64,000 bases of DNA from Phragmites australis (lineage: Eukaryota > Streptophyta > Magnoliopsida > Poales > Poaceae). The notes under the pieces were generated by a model. The model did not search any database, was not told where the DNA came from, and worked only from the letters and a program-made list of their open reading frames with translations. Location: positions 3,254,001 through 3,318,000 of the forward strand of contig NC_084940.1 of assembly GCF_958298935.1 (NCBI RefSeq). The letters are read 5' to 3'. The first letter of the stretch is position 1. Every line of letters begins with the position of its first letter. The position numbers and the translations under genes were made by a program. This document shows positions 46,441 through 59,701 of the stretch, one piece after another.

Positions 46441-49400
46441 CTATGTTTTGCTAACTGACTCGGCAACTGCTGACAATGGCTGATGATCTTCCAAGAATGT
46501 TTGCGTTGAAGGAAGAGAAGAGAGGCTCATTCTGGCCGTTCCTTTATCATGATGGTCTTCTGCTTCTTTACTATCTGAAATCCCAGGTGTTCTCATGCCC
46601 CTAGAAGGTATAGAAAAACTACGGGCTATAGGCCCAGACGGTGGCGTTGGTAAAGGTGATGCGGTTTGTGGAGCACTTGGTGGTGTTTGTCTTGCCCTAA
46701 AATGATCTTGGACTTTGGGTGCTAAAGAGGCAGAATTTGGTACCAGTGGGGCAGAATGAGCTACTAAGCTGGAAAATGTTGTATTTTTTGATGAATTAAC
46801 AGGCGGTCGAGGAAGCTCATGAAGTTCCTTGATTTTGGGTGAGGATATGGGTGGCGGGGAGTTGCTGGGAGAAACTCTGACATGAATTTCTGGCTGATGT
46901 GCAGAGCTGTGCCTAGGCGGTGCAGAAACAACATCAATGTTCTCTGTTGACCTTGGTCTGGAAGCTATTGGACCAGAAAAGGACCCTCTCTTCACCTTTT
47001 TGTTGTCAAAAGTCTTCGAGTCATAATAGCCTGGTAAGGCCAAATCACCCACCGGGAGCATTTTCCTTGTTTCTGCAGTATTGGTATTGCTCTCTTTCAG
47101 CACGGACTGTGCAGCAGATAATCTTGTAGGACTAGGTAGCTTATTGTCTCTCAAATCTCCCATATCTGCAGATGCGTGGAGCGGAGATGAATATATTGCA
47201 CCTTTGCTCTCGAGAAGAGATCCAGAAGTGGGATTTCCTGAAACTATCTGAGAGGTGGCTTGAACATCATTTGGAGTAGGCAAAACATAAGTATTTAACT
47301 TCCTTGTTGCAGAACGCCGCAGCTCTTTTATTCTCTCTTCCGTTTCGACCTTTTTCTCAGGAAAAAGGGGGGCTGACTGACTTACAGCTCTTTGTCTTTC
47401 ACGGGGAACAGAGGAATACTCATCTCTGCTTCTATTAAAAAAATCCTGCAACAATCATAAAATCGGATGGACTCTGAATACAGGAGAAGAAACAGTAAAT
47501 AACAAAATATATTTTGGACGGGAAAAAGAAAACAAAATTAAATAAAACATATACTTGCATCAAATTCATTTTGAACCTTCCCATCTAGCATTCTCTATTA
47601 GCTAAAAATAATCAGCGAACTTACCTAAGCTTTTCAAATACTATGGGCTACATTCATCATCTAGTTATTACATTGCAGGTGTTACATCTACGGTATAGCA
47701 TGATATATAGCAGGATTAAACTAGAGCAACTAAGGGAAATGTTGGCAGTGACATTTAACCAGATCAAGCAGCATTCCAACAATATCATGCAGTGACATTT
47801 AACCATGCTTTAAAAAAGCTATGTTAGTACCTCTGTATGACTTCTGGAAGCATTATCGGTTTCTTCAGCTTCCTTAGTATCTCCATAATCAAAAGACAGC
47901 TCTCCGTCATGACTGTCATTGTAATCGTCATCATTTTCATCCTCAACATAGTAATCCTCCTCTTCAAGTGCACTGAACTGATGATCAATGTGCTGTTGCT
48001 CAGCAGCGAGCCTAACATGTGGCTCTACAGCCTCAAGAGACTTGAGCCCCTTTCTGAACAAATTTAGCTGGTTGGCATAATATGTCAATTAAGTTACACA
48101 AAATTAGTTTCTGCACATATTGCCAGAAAGAAGGAAATAGGACAATTTATAAGTTATCAAATATGCACCTGAGCAGCATGGTGCCGAGCAGCTTGTGTGA
48201 AAAGACTCCGGAACTGTCCTTGCTTCAATGACTTTAATCGGAATAGAAAAAGGGCTGCTTCCTCTTGATAATCTTCCCGAGCTTGTCTCAATTGCTCTGA
48301 TGCGCCCATATCACCTTTAGTATTCTTAGATCTTCCCTTTTCTTTCTGCGCATTTAGCATGAATTCGAACAATTCTCTGAAAGGAGTATTGGAAACTCAA
48401 AAACTCATGGCAAAAGCGCAATAAATGTGAGACACATGCTGTACAAACACCATACCTTTTTTCATCACACTGACGCTTCATTTCCTGTAACAAAAAGGCT
48501 TGACTAATTAGCTGTCACCACCAGAACAGACACATAGTTGTCTGATGGATGTACGACTAAAAAGCTCTTTAAACAAAACTTACAACAATGAATAATTTAG
48601 CTAGAGAAGCAATAAATCATCAACCAGCATCGCAGAGAAATAAATTGGGTGCAAATTTTAAACTTGATCATGAACATAAAGTATCAAGCATTACCATGTT
48701 TGCATGACACGTCTTATAAAACATTGGCAAGACCATGAGCTATACTGGAAAATTGTGAGCCTCCTCATAAACACAAATCAATATTTCATTCGGCAAAAAT
48801 ATTTTTTTAGCTCAGAGACCATGTTATAGATATAAGTATTTGACCACATGAAGTGCATATTAATACTTGGTTGTGCAAGTTAATATGGCCTAAAGTGCTA
48901 CCTTTTCCTACTCTTGGGAAAGCAGAGTTGATTTCTATATTTATATGCTCAGAAGACCACAAGCAGGATAAAAGCTGGGAAAACAGCGAAGGTATGATAC
49001 TGTGCAGGGATAGACCAAAGGGATAAGAAAATAAAGATCTGCTCATAATGCCTAACAGCATCAGATTGAAAGATTATACCTCCACAGTTTGAAGCTCATT
49101 AAGAAGGGACTGTGATGGAGTGGTTATGGTATTAAGAACATGCACACGCTGCGGAAAAGATATTTGCACAGGTCAGCAGTAGTAGATTATAGTAAAGCTG
49201 CAAGCTAAACAAATAAGCAACTAGAAACTTACATAACTATCTACAAGTTTCCGAAGTTCAAATTGTGCTTTCCCGAGCAACAGCAAAACCTTATCTGGGG
49301 GATATGTAAAATGCAAGAATTAAACAGCAAAATGTGCAGTAGTTGAAAGTTACATGTCATGCTCAAATAACATTAGGAGGGACACATTGTCCTTTTCAAT

Positions 49401-52400
49401 TGTACCTCTTCTTTCTTTTTGTTAATGAGATAGAACTATAGACTAGAAAGGGAAGATGGGTAGTACCAATAATTTGTGTCAACTCACTCTCGTCTTTCCT
49501 TGAAAAGCCTAATCGCATTTGTTAAAAGAGAGGTTCTTTAGATTGGGGAGTGGAGACCCGACTCCTTTTCTTATCCTAAATGCTACCATGACAATTGGCA
49601 AATAAAATTGTTTGACGTGAATTTTGACACCACATTTCGATTTTTTTAGGATTTAAGCACATTGATCTTAAAAAGCACTTTTTTCTTAGTAGCAAAGTAA
49701 TCCATAATCATATCAATAATGATGGCAATGAAAGATCAAACATGCAGCCTGTTTCAATCTTTAATAGATTAAGATCTTGTTAAAGAAATACACACTTTTA
49801 GATTTTAATCAGCAAAACCCAGAGTCTACAACATTTTTTAGTTAAAAAAACAAAATATAGGTTAAGGTGATATAGCGTGGCAATTTTTGTGCCCACCATA
49901 GGAGAAGCAGCATCATTCAAACAAGCATGCATCTTTTGGGGATAATTGCACTACTTATACCAAAAAAATTGAACAGGAATTTACACAAGAGATTCCAAAA
50001 CTTCTAAATATGAGATTCTGCGTGCATATTGGTACATGATTTTCTGAAGGTCAAGTTGGTAGCTTTGAGAGCCTCAGAATAATGAGTTAATGATGATAAC
50101 CTATCAGCATTATGAATATCCATCTATTATATTAGTAGAGTTAAAAGAAGACACCTTCGCTCTCATTTCTCGAAGAGACAGTCTGGGTGAAGGGCTAGAA
50201 ATTACCACGTTAATCGTAAGAAAAACAGAATAATCTGCGTCATTGATTTTGGTAGGTCCAGATTATAACAGTGTAGATTTAATCTAAAGAAGTTCATATT
50301 AAAGTTGAAATATCACGTAACCAACTAATATTAGGACTCTACACTCCTATTTGGATAGGAATCTTTTCAAGACATAATGAATAATACAAATCGTCTCCTT
50401 ACTGGACACCCAAAAAAAGCTACCTGAGAGACGTATGATAGTTGGAAATGTTAGTTTATTCACCATAAAGTGCCAAAGCAATCCATTGGGTAACAGGTAA
50501 TGTGAGGAGCAAACAAGTTTCGTTCTCCCAGGCGGCAGCATTGAGCGAGCACGATACAACCATGAGCAAGCAGGAAGATGGTGGCAGGTGTAGCAGGAAT
50601 CACGAAAATTGTGATCTACTTTCAGCACACGCAAACGGTTTCTCCTTCGATCGATCAGATGAATTCTTGGGAAAGCATGGCAAATACAAGAAATAGATGT
50701 ATGCATGTTGCATACAGACGTCCAAACAAGTGATGTCACAACGTGGACGTCGGGTGTCTTGCCACGAGCCCAAGAGCGACATGCTAATTATATTGATCGC
50801 AGAAAGCAAGCTCTGTCACAATGTAGACCCCTGGATGCCTCGAGCTCAAGCCTTGTGGATGTGCAGCAACAAACCAGCCATAACTAGCTAGCTGCGGCTT
50901 TGCTACAGCAGGATCTATAGTCTTGGAGGAGAAGCTTGGAGAGAGGGACAGACAACGGAAGGCATGGTGGTGTGTGCAATGTTGGATTGTTGAGTAAGGA
51001 GGTGGAGCTCCGATGGAAGATTAAGGAGGCAGTAGCTTGATTGCTGCACATTGGAGCTCTATAGTACTAATCATCAGTGAACTTCTTAACAAGGCAGCAG
51101 GAAGCACTCGAACGTGACAATGCAATTACTAACGAGGCCTCGATGACCAGATCGGCACCGAAGAAGACAAGCATGACAAGCAATCTGATTTGGAGCTAAT
51201 AGTATGATTTCAGTATGTTCATCACAAATTTCACTTCAATCCATCTATGGCGTGGTGTCTGCATGTTCTCATACATTACCAAAAGCTCCTATGATCAACT
51301 ACTACGTTTGATTAAATTTGTTAGGGAAATTCAGAACTTAGAAAGTAGATTTGTTATTGTGCAACAAGAGGTCATGGTGACAGGGTTCGAAGTGGCAGGG
51401 CAAGGCACTGCTCGCAGACCGCAGATGGTGGAGCCGCGACCTCTGACGGTGACAAGGAACAAACCAACAAAGCCGTGGATGGGGAGAACACGAAAGCCAG
51501 GCTTGGGCCGCGCACCTCGTGGTTGCAACAACAGGCTGATGTGGAGCTATATTTGATTGAATTCGTTAGAAAAATTAGGAAATCATATGAAAGATTTGTT
51601 GTGCTACACGAGGTTGTGTGTTAGGTAAGCAGTAGGGCAAGGCACGACCCTCAGACCACAGATAGTTGACCGCGACCTCCGGCAACAAGGAACACCAACG
51701 AAACAGTGGATCGGCAGGACAGGGCTTGTGACGTGCAGTTAGAGGTCGTGGTAGAAGACTGATGACAAGCTATGCTTTGACTGAATCTGTTAGGCAAATT
51801 AAAAAAAAAACAGATAAAATATTTGTTGCCAAGCTACAGGGGGTTGTGGCATTAGGTATGCGATGGCAAGGCACAACCAATGTGGTGCAGATGGTGGATG
51901 GACGACTAGGAGCACCGACAAAGCCATGGATTGACAGGTCAAGATGCAGCCTGCTAGAGCCGGACTTGGTCTGGGCAACTTGCGACCACGGCGGCAAGCA
52001 AGCGAAGATCATGGTTCATGTCTTTGTATGAGCACCTGACATGCCTATGCAACTATGTTTGACTAAATCCATTAGGGAAAATCGGTAATCAGACAATAGA
52101 TTTATTGACTGATGGTGTATACATTAATTTAGGTTGTAAAGCCATTTAAAAATAATGACTGTACATATAAAATCTTTGTTGGAAAGAGATGAAAGAAATA
52201 TAAGTCCAATGCTAAAACAATATTATAATGAATTTAGCCGCACTATTGTGCGGGCCACCTTGCTAGTTATAATGATAGCCATGTATTGCCATACATTACC
52301 AAAAGAAACATGTTCACGTGGAAAAAAGAACAATCGGCATAATTACCATTTATTCCGTCCTTATTTGGCGTGACTCTTTTAAGTAGACAAGTTCCCATTT

Positions 52401-54098
52401 CCTGTAGTGCTTCAGAGAACTCTGCATTCATGCATCAACTAATTATTGACAACCAATCAACATGACTTGCATCTGCTACAACCTTATAAAAGAATAACCC
52501 ATAAATCAATATATATATATATATATATATATATATCTGTGTGTGTGTGTGTGTGTGTGTAACATTTTGGCTGGAAAATGAAAAAGGAAATAAGGCTACA
52601 CGATGCCAGCATGGTGAAAATCAAGTGTGCCCTGCGTAGTCAATCGCCCGAAATACCGGTCCTAATTCCTAAATGTAGCTCATTTTCATCTCTAGCCTAC
52701 CCCAACTTGCTTGGGAGTAAAGGCTTTGTTGTTGTTGACTTGTTGTTAAAAGCTGATGGCTATCTAATCACAAAACAATGTGCAAATCTAAGTAACTAAC
52801 AGAAAGAAAACTTAATTGATCGCTATATATATTTCAATAAGGTATTGTTGGAAATCTGTATGTTGAAATGAACTTGATGAAGAAAACAGAAAAAGGTGTT
52901 AGAACTTAGAACCTATAACTGATTCAGAGAGAGAGAGAGAGAGAACTTTTAGACAAGAAATATACCATATGCACTATTTGCAATTGCTGCGGCAACAGAA
53001 AACAAATTATCATAACAGCTCCTCATATCTGCCATATCCTGCCAAAGAAAGCAGAAGTTTGAAGCAAAATTAGCAGGATGCTGAACCAAAACTTCTTAAT
53101 ACGACAAAAAGTTATGCAGCTTGTACGGAATTTTGATGAAGCTCTACAGTTGGTAAAAAGCAATACAACATTACTTCATAACTGCTTTTGTTATTCAGGA
53201 TACCCCCCACTAAGTAGATATAATTTGAATTAAGCACTTCTGAACAAAACTGAAAACTGGGAATGGATGAATGGGCCTCCCTCTTGTCAGACCCAACTAG
53301 GTTTGATAATATCCTAATTTAGAAAAATGCCACCCTCATTTACTGCAAGGGATTCAGCTTAATCAGGAGGCCAGCTGGCTGCCACACCAGTGCAGATAAA
53401 CCTTACAGACAAATGCTTAGATAATTCTCGCTCCACAGTGACACAGCATACAAGCATCATGATTACCCGATTAGGCGATTACCACCTCATTGGACAAAAG
53501 AATAAACATTCCGACCAAAACCAAATCAAACATGACTAATCCAGGAGAAGCGAAAAAGTTCAGTTGAAATTTGCCAATCCATGACACCAGTAGCAGTCTA
53601 GCAGATCAAAGGAAATTATCTCAAAATTACATGAAACCTTGCTCATAACGAAGAGAATGTGAGCAGACGATTATCCAAAATCTTAGTCTCCTCCCTTTCG
53701 AAATGGAGCACAGATCCGAACACTAGAATTCCGACGCAATTACCACGGCAGACCAGGCTCCAGCCCCACACACCAACTCCGAACTACCAATCAGCAGACC
53801 AAGTCCCAGTTATCTCCAACACCAGACGGTTCACGCATGCATCCGAAAATATCAGACCCGAAACCACTCCCCCCCCCCCCCCCCCCGCAAGATCTCCCCA
53901 CCCTACTATCTCACACACCCACCTAATCACTCACTGGAGAAAGGAGGGGTTAACTTAGCTCCGCACCTGGGCAGCGGCGAGGAGCTCGTCCGCCGCCACC
54001 CCGGCGGCCGTGGAGTGGCCCCGGCCGCGGTCGCGGTCCACCCGCTGCTCGTGGCGCTGCAGCGCGAAGCCGCGCAGCTTCCGCAGCGACGACTTCAT
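46441..54098 (-). CDS. At2g33490-like BAR-type, proline/serine-rich protein
   Basis: Nine minus-strand exons: 54098-53967, 53038-52966, 52421-52347, 49294-49233, 49148-49080, 48484-48456, 48376-48169, 48067-47831 and 47445-46441. They give 630 codons in frame with GT-AG junctions. The N-terminal 250 residues are helical (MKSSLRKLRGFALQRHEQRV, then YEFSEALQEMGTCLL, RELFEFMLNAQKEKG and QGQFRSLFTQAARHHAAQ), as in the BAR/IMD-like fold of plant proteins resembling Arabidopsis At2g33490. Residues 250-295 are very acidic (EEEDYYVEDENDDDYND). The remainder is Ser/Pro-rich and disordered, with SPSNSPPPISSPK and PPSAPQTASPLPTPPSGP. Such proteins are thought to bind curved membranes; the exact role is unknown. 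Intron 3 is 3 kb and holds tandem repeats. Its last codons and 3' UTR have a copy near 30.1-30.5 kb. Confidence 0.9.
51307..52090. repeat. Diverged ~220-280-bp tandem repeats in intron 3
   Basis: Four unit starts share tttga(t/c)t(a/g)aat(t/c) followed by a 'gttagg' block, at 51307, 51552, 51776 and 52058. The first three carry related interiors ('gcaaggcac', 'cagatggtgga'-like and 'acaaagccatggatt'-like). Divergence indicates an old array. Confidence 0.75.
52509..52560. repeat. Compound (AT)n(GT)n microsatellite
   Basis: About 14 AT units followed by about 12 TG units, intronic. Confidence 0.95.
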
Positions 54099-54763
54099 CT
54101 CCTCCCCACTCCGCCCCCGAACTCGAATCAGGCCGCCGCCGCCGCAGCCGCCGCCGGATAGAGGAGCCCCCCAGATCGCCCGCAGGTCGCCGGCAAGGGC
54201 TCGCGGAAACCCTAGCTGCTAGCCCAGCACACTCTCACTGACGGACGAGCGAGCGAGAGAGAGAGAGCTGAGTGTGGAGATGGGGAATTTTTTTCTTCTT
54301 CTTTCCGGAGCTCGAGTGCGAGTGGTGCAGTGGTGCGCTTTCTTTAGGTGTTTGCGCACTTTTTTAATGTGCCCCTGTTATTATTTTATTTTTCTCGGTT
54401 GCTTCTCTCTCGTGAAGCTTTGTTTCCTCCTCTGGTCTTTGTTTGGTCAAAGGGAGCCGTCGGCGTGGCTTATGCTTTCCGCTACTCTACTACTCCTTCG
54501 TATTCCGGTATGGTACTATTTTTTTGGGAGCACAAGGTTGGTGTTGCCTCTCTACTCTGTGTTTTTTTTCTAAGAAAGATTGGGCTTTTTCTTCTTAGTC
54601 TTCGTTCTTTCGTTGGTTGTTGCTTGCTGCAGCCTTTTGGTCCGGTCAAAGAGAGCGTTTGCGGAAAGCAGACAATGTGACGCAAATGTTGCATGGGTGT
54701 GAATCACTCAACTCATCCGATACTAAAATCAGCAGCGTCCTCGTCTCACGGGTTCCGGTAGGC
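54099..54763. other. 5' UTR and promoter of the At2g33490-like gene
   Basis: A GC-rich leader with a GA run at 54255-54266 lies just upstream of the ATG on the minus strand. Plus-strand ORFs at 54274-54680 have no domain and are rejected. Confidence 0.5.
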
Positions 54764-55458
54764 TAGGGCTGGACCAAAAGCAGGAACCTCGTGAGCTAGT
54801 TTAGCTTATATCAGTTTGGCTCAGCTCTACCCGTTCTAAAATCTAACGAGTCAAAGTTAGAATTTTAGCTCGTTTACATAACGAGTCAGTTCACGAGTCA
54901 GTATCATCATCTACATTATATCGCTCTTTTTCAATGTGATCATCAGTTTACTTATTAATTATCTTTATTTTCGATGGAGAGATTACTCACCAATCTAATT
55001 AGCTTTCTATTGATCAGCTCTTCATTACATGCAACTCTTATCTTTTTTTTCTTCTCCCACCGATCATTCCTTCATGTTTTATATGTATAGACGGATGTGT
55101 GGTAAATATTATTTTACATTTTTTTTAGGAATATTTTGTTCAAGTTGCAGAACATATATAGGTGGATATGTTTGCTGATGTGCTGCATGTGGGTTTGAAA
55201 AACATTCAGAAAAGATTCAGCTTGCAGCAATTATACCTCTGAACAAACCATGCAAAAAGTATTATACTTGTAGATATCATTGTTATTGTTATATGATTTT
55301 ATCGATATATTTTTAATAGATTCTTTTCATCCTAATAACGAGCTCCTCTCTTAAAAAAGAGTAACAAACTGCTCACGGACCAAACGAGTCGAGCCAACTC
55401 TTTTACTCGTTATATTAAACGAGCCAAACGAACTGAGCTGCCTCGTTATCCAGTCCTA
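54764..55458. mobile_element. hAT-like non-autonomous element
   Basis: Ends TAGGGCTGGAC... and ...GTCCTA are imperfect inverted repeats. Subterminal zones at both ends are packed with 'aacgag', 'cgagtc', 'gagctc'-like and 'gctcg' words in opposite orientations, a layout common in plant hAT MITEs. The interior is AT-rich without coding potential. A clean 8-bp target duplication was not found. Confidence 0.6.
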
Positions 55459-56531
55459 TGATAGATATAGTTTTCTTATAATTTTAAGGGCATGTGAAAT
55501 GGGTATTAGATTGAGTGTTTATAAAAAAAAATCAAGATTTTTTTTCTCAACTACAGTAGCATAGGTGTTTAGACGGTGAACGAAGTTCTTACTTAAGCAC
55601 CGGTATTTATATTAGTGCTAACAAGTTAGTTAATTATATTTAAACATATGTGATTTTTATTAATATTGGAAATTATAATTTTTATATAGATACTTAGCAC
55701 TCTCTTTTTTTAAATATCTAATCATAAAACATTTAGCATTGTTGATGTCCTAAGTGCGTTCCTGTAGCGTTTGGTGATGAGGGTGTTATTATTATGCATC
55801 GCTTACCGGCACAGGATCCGTGCTGAACTAAGGACGGTCCTTTGACGAAATCATAATTTAGGTATTCGTAATTAGCGGTACCGTACGACGATCTGACGAC
55901 GGTTGCCGTCACTCGCGTACTGCGTACCCAACATGTCGGTGGGGGGTCGTTGTCACGACAAACGTAGCGGCAAGTAAATCCAAGGACTGGTTGGGCTTCT
56001 GCAATTTCACAACGAATTTCAAAGAAACCTTACAAGAAACAATTTGATTCATAAAGAAAACAGAAGAAGTTCTCGCATTCGCCATGGTAGTGAATTGCCT
56101 ATTTTCCTCCAAGGATTATAACGTGCACTTGAATTTGAGGCAGATTAAATTTGAATTTGAGACAGATTACAAGAAACACTGCTGTGAATTTGAGGCAGAT
56201 TAAAAAGAGGAGGCATGCACAAACGTTATGATTAGTTTTATTAACATCGACTGACCTCGTGGTCCAAGTAGCAAAAGATGCGACGGAAATGACCACTCTT
56301 CAGGACAAAGTTTTCCGTTTGTATGCGAAACATGATTAGGCCGTGTGAATAAATGACAGAAATGGAATTGGGGCTTGAAAGAATGCAATCATCCAGCTGC
56401 AACTAACGAAATAACACGCTATGGCAGATCTACAAAATCGCTTGGAGTTTGGGCAATTCCCCGCACCTTATGAATACTACATGTTTCTGGCACGAGAGGG
56501 AAAGCAAAGGAAAAAAATGCTTCTCAACCGG
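55459..56531. other. Intergenic and 3' UTR of the PDH E1-beta gene
   Basis: No gene. The phrase 'gaatttgaggcagatta' or a close variant occurs three times between 56130 and 56205. The PDH gene's stop is at 56532, so the region just below should be its 3' UTR. Confidence 0.5.
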
Positions 56532-57638
56532 TCAGGCAGTTGCTGCCATTGGTACTGCTCTGTAGCAGGCCCGCTTCGCTGCCCGCACAATATCGTCAAC
56601 CTGCAAGCACAGCAGCATGATTTTGTTAGGCAGCAGAACAAAGAAATAATTAATGGGGTCTAAAAGAGTTTAAAGAAAAGGTACACGAGAAAAGGCTTCC
56701 TGCTAATTTGAGCTAATGGTAACATATCAGGGAATTTTGCAATTTATGTGCATATACGTTCAGTGCAATGTTTAAAAAGCAAATTCCAGTGTCCACTCTT
56801 CTGCAAAGCATCAAGCAGTACAGCCAAAAAATAATACTGATGCTATGCTGTGACCACTTTGACTACTATGTCCACCTGGTATCCACAACTAGACAATAGG
56901 ACAAGAAATCACCAAATTATTATTTATACATATAGAAATCACCAAATTATGACAAGCACCTCCAGGCATATCCAGGTGGCAGACAACATTCTACAGAAAG
57001 ATTCACTGGTCTACGGTATGGAAATGTAGGAGCTGACAACACTGTTTGTGTCACATGAGTGGGGGCATACGTTTCCCAACTTCTAGTCAAATGATCATGC
57101 ACATCCAATGTTTGAGGGGGAAAGGGGAACCCAGGAGATATTTTTATGACTATTCTAATAAATAAACACTACCCTGTCTCAAACTCCCACTGCAAAATAG
57201 TAAAGTGTGTTTAGTTACTCTCTAGTAGTCTAGATTCACCGCATGTATACTCCCCAAAGACAGCATTGAAAGGTTTGGACGTAACTACCTATTGATCATT
57301 GCCGTCAAAGAAAAAATATGGATGAACCTGCGTAAACAAGCAGTTGTGCAACAACTCTACTAATGAAAGTCCAAGCCATAAAGAGTATGGAAGAGAGAGT
57401 CATGTTGAGGGTTGTGTATAAAACCCAGTAGAAAATATTGGATGGAAGCCAAAGAAGAAGTAAAGAGGACCTGTGGAACAGCCATTCTCTCAAGGTTGGC
57501 AGCATAGGGCATAGGTACATCAGCTCCAGCAATCCTCTCAACTGGTGCATCAAGATACTCAAAGCTTTCTTCCACAACAGACATGCTGCAAAGAACATGT
57601 TGTTAGAACACCACACAGGTGTGGGTTGGTGGGAGGAG

Positions 57639-57674
<36 letters not shown>

Positions 57675-57675
57675 A

Positions 57676-57711
<36 letters not shown>

Positions 57712-59651
57712 ACCATATCTCAGCACCAATCCCGTGCTGAGGGAACCCTTCTTCGACAGTCACCAATCTATTGGTTTTCCTAACAGATGCATTGATAGCA
57801 GCTCTGTCAAGTGGTCTAATTGATCGAAGGTTGATCACCTGTAAACAAATATCAGTAGAAAGTAAGGTACTACTGATGGCATGTAGAGAAAAGAAGATAC
57901 CATGTTGAATTGTTGATTAGTTATACTGAGCAAGTGAACAAATATATTCTACAGAAGGAATTACCTCAGCGCTAATTCCTTCCTTGGACAGTATCTCTGC
58001 AGCCTGAAGACAAACTAAGCATGAGAATGTACCAAAACAACAGGGCGGTATGAAAAAAAAAATGCAGAAATATAAGTGGCATCAATACTACTGAAAACAT
58101 CTGTCAAAAAGCAACCCTCCTAGAACAAAAAAAACAATTTTCAAAAGGACACCTTTGCAGATCAGTTTACAAGTAACAAAAATGTTATTGATGCAGTATA
58201 TCTTAACTTCTTACAGAAATAAACATATACCACATCATAGGAAAACACGTGCTGATGATTTGTCAAACCTACAGGACGATGAACTAATGATTTAACCATC
58301 TCATCCTCCTACACATTGTTTACCAAGTACATCATTACATACCTGAAGAGCATAGCCAACCATCTTGGAGAACGCAGTAATTGTAACATCTTTACCCTCA
58401 CGCTCTATCTACAGAAAGAAGAGACCCACAGGTAAGTGCGTAGAATTTCATCAAGTATTATTCCAGAAATAGATATCTGCAAGCCTGTATCTGATCTCTA
58501 CACCCAAGGTGGTTCATCAACAGGAACTCCTCAGTCGAACCATCAAGGTAATAGAACTCTAAAAACCATCAAGGTAATTTTATGCAAATAGTCCTAACTA
58601 AACCAATCTACTTCCATACACCCATACACAAGCACACAAGACATAACAACATACCTTAGCTTTGCCAATCGGCAGGCAGAAACTAGAATCGAGCACTTCA
58701 GCAGACACAGGAAATGATTCTCCATAACTGCAGAAAATAACATGATAGCATCTCAACAAAATGACAACTAGTTAGCAAAATAATTAAACAAGATCAGACT
58801 GACATACAGCAATTCATTTTCCAGGAAAATAACAGGATCGGAATCTCTAATAGCAGCTTTTAGCAAGCCACGAGCATCTTCTGCAGAATATGGTGTCAGA
58901 ACCTTAAGTCCTGGAACATGTGCATACCACGCTGCATAACACTGCATAACAGTTGAGTTAGTAATTTCATGATAGTAGAGTTATAACCTCATTATCAAAG
59001 TGCTAGCAACAAGATGTATTGAAACAGATACTGTGCATCTTAAAAGCTCCTAGGGGCTCATAGCAAACTAATTATACACTTACTGCTAAGCTACCTACAG
59101 TATGACAGCAGACATAATAAAGAACTCCCACAACACATTTTTTCTGTTTCTTTGCTCAAAACTAATCATTTTAATTTACACTGTTAGTTTTTTTAAAGAA
59201 TACTTCAGTTCCCTCAACACTTTATGTATAAGTATTAGCAAATAGGTTCACAGGGCATCAACAAGATTGGCAGGTGGCAAAATATCTTATAGAAACAAAC
59301 ACAGAAAAGGATGGCAACAACACCACAACAAAAAAAATTAGGAAGCAATAGGATGACAATCAGACAAATGACTACAAGAGACATTCCCTCTGACAAACCT
59401 GTGAGTGTTGAGCACCAACTCCAGCGGCAGCTCCATTGGGTCCTCTAAAAACAATAGGAACAGATATCTGACCAGCTGACATGTAGTTTGACTTGGCAGC
59501 TGAATTGATGATATGATCAATAGCCTGAATATGCAGTAATAGACAATTAGGGATTTTTTTACAAACTATAAAATAATGAATTCAGCGGATGGTGAAAAAA
59601 TAGAAAAGAACATGAGGAGTTCCTCATATTGGGTGGACCTGTGCACAAACT

Positions 59652-59701
<50 letters not shown>

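Noticed and set aside
54274..54680. Hydrophobic plus-strand ORFs
   Set aside because: T-rich promoter DNA read in two overlapping frames; no domain and no support as a membrane protein.
57438..57838. ORFs encoding TH/RE repeats on either strand
   Set aside because: Direct translation of the CA/GA microsatellite and antisense PDH exons.
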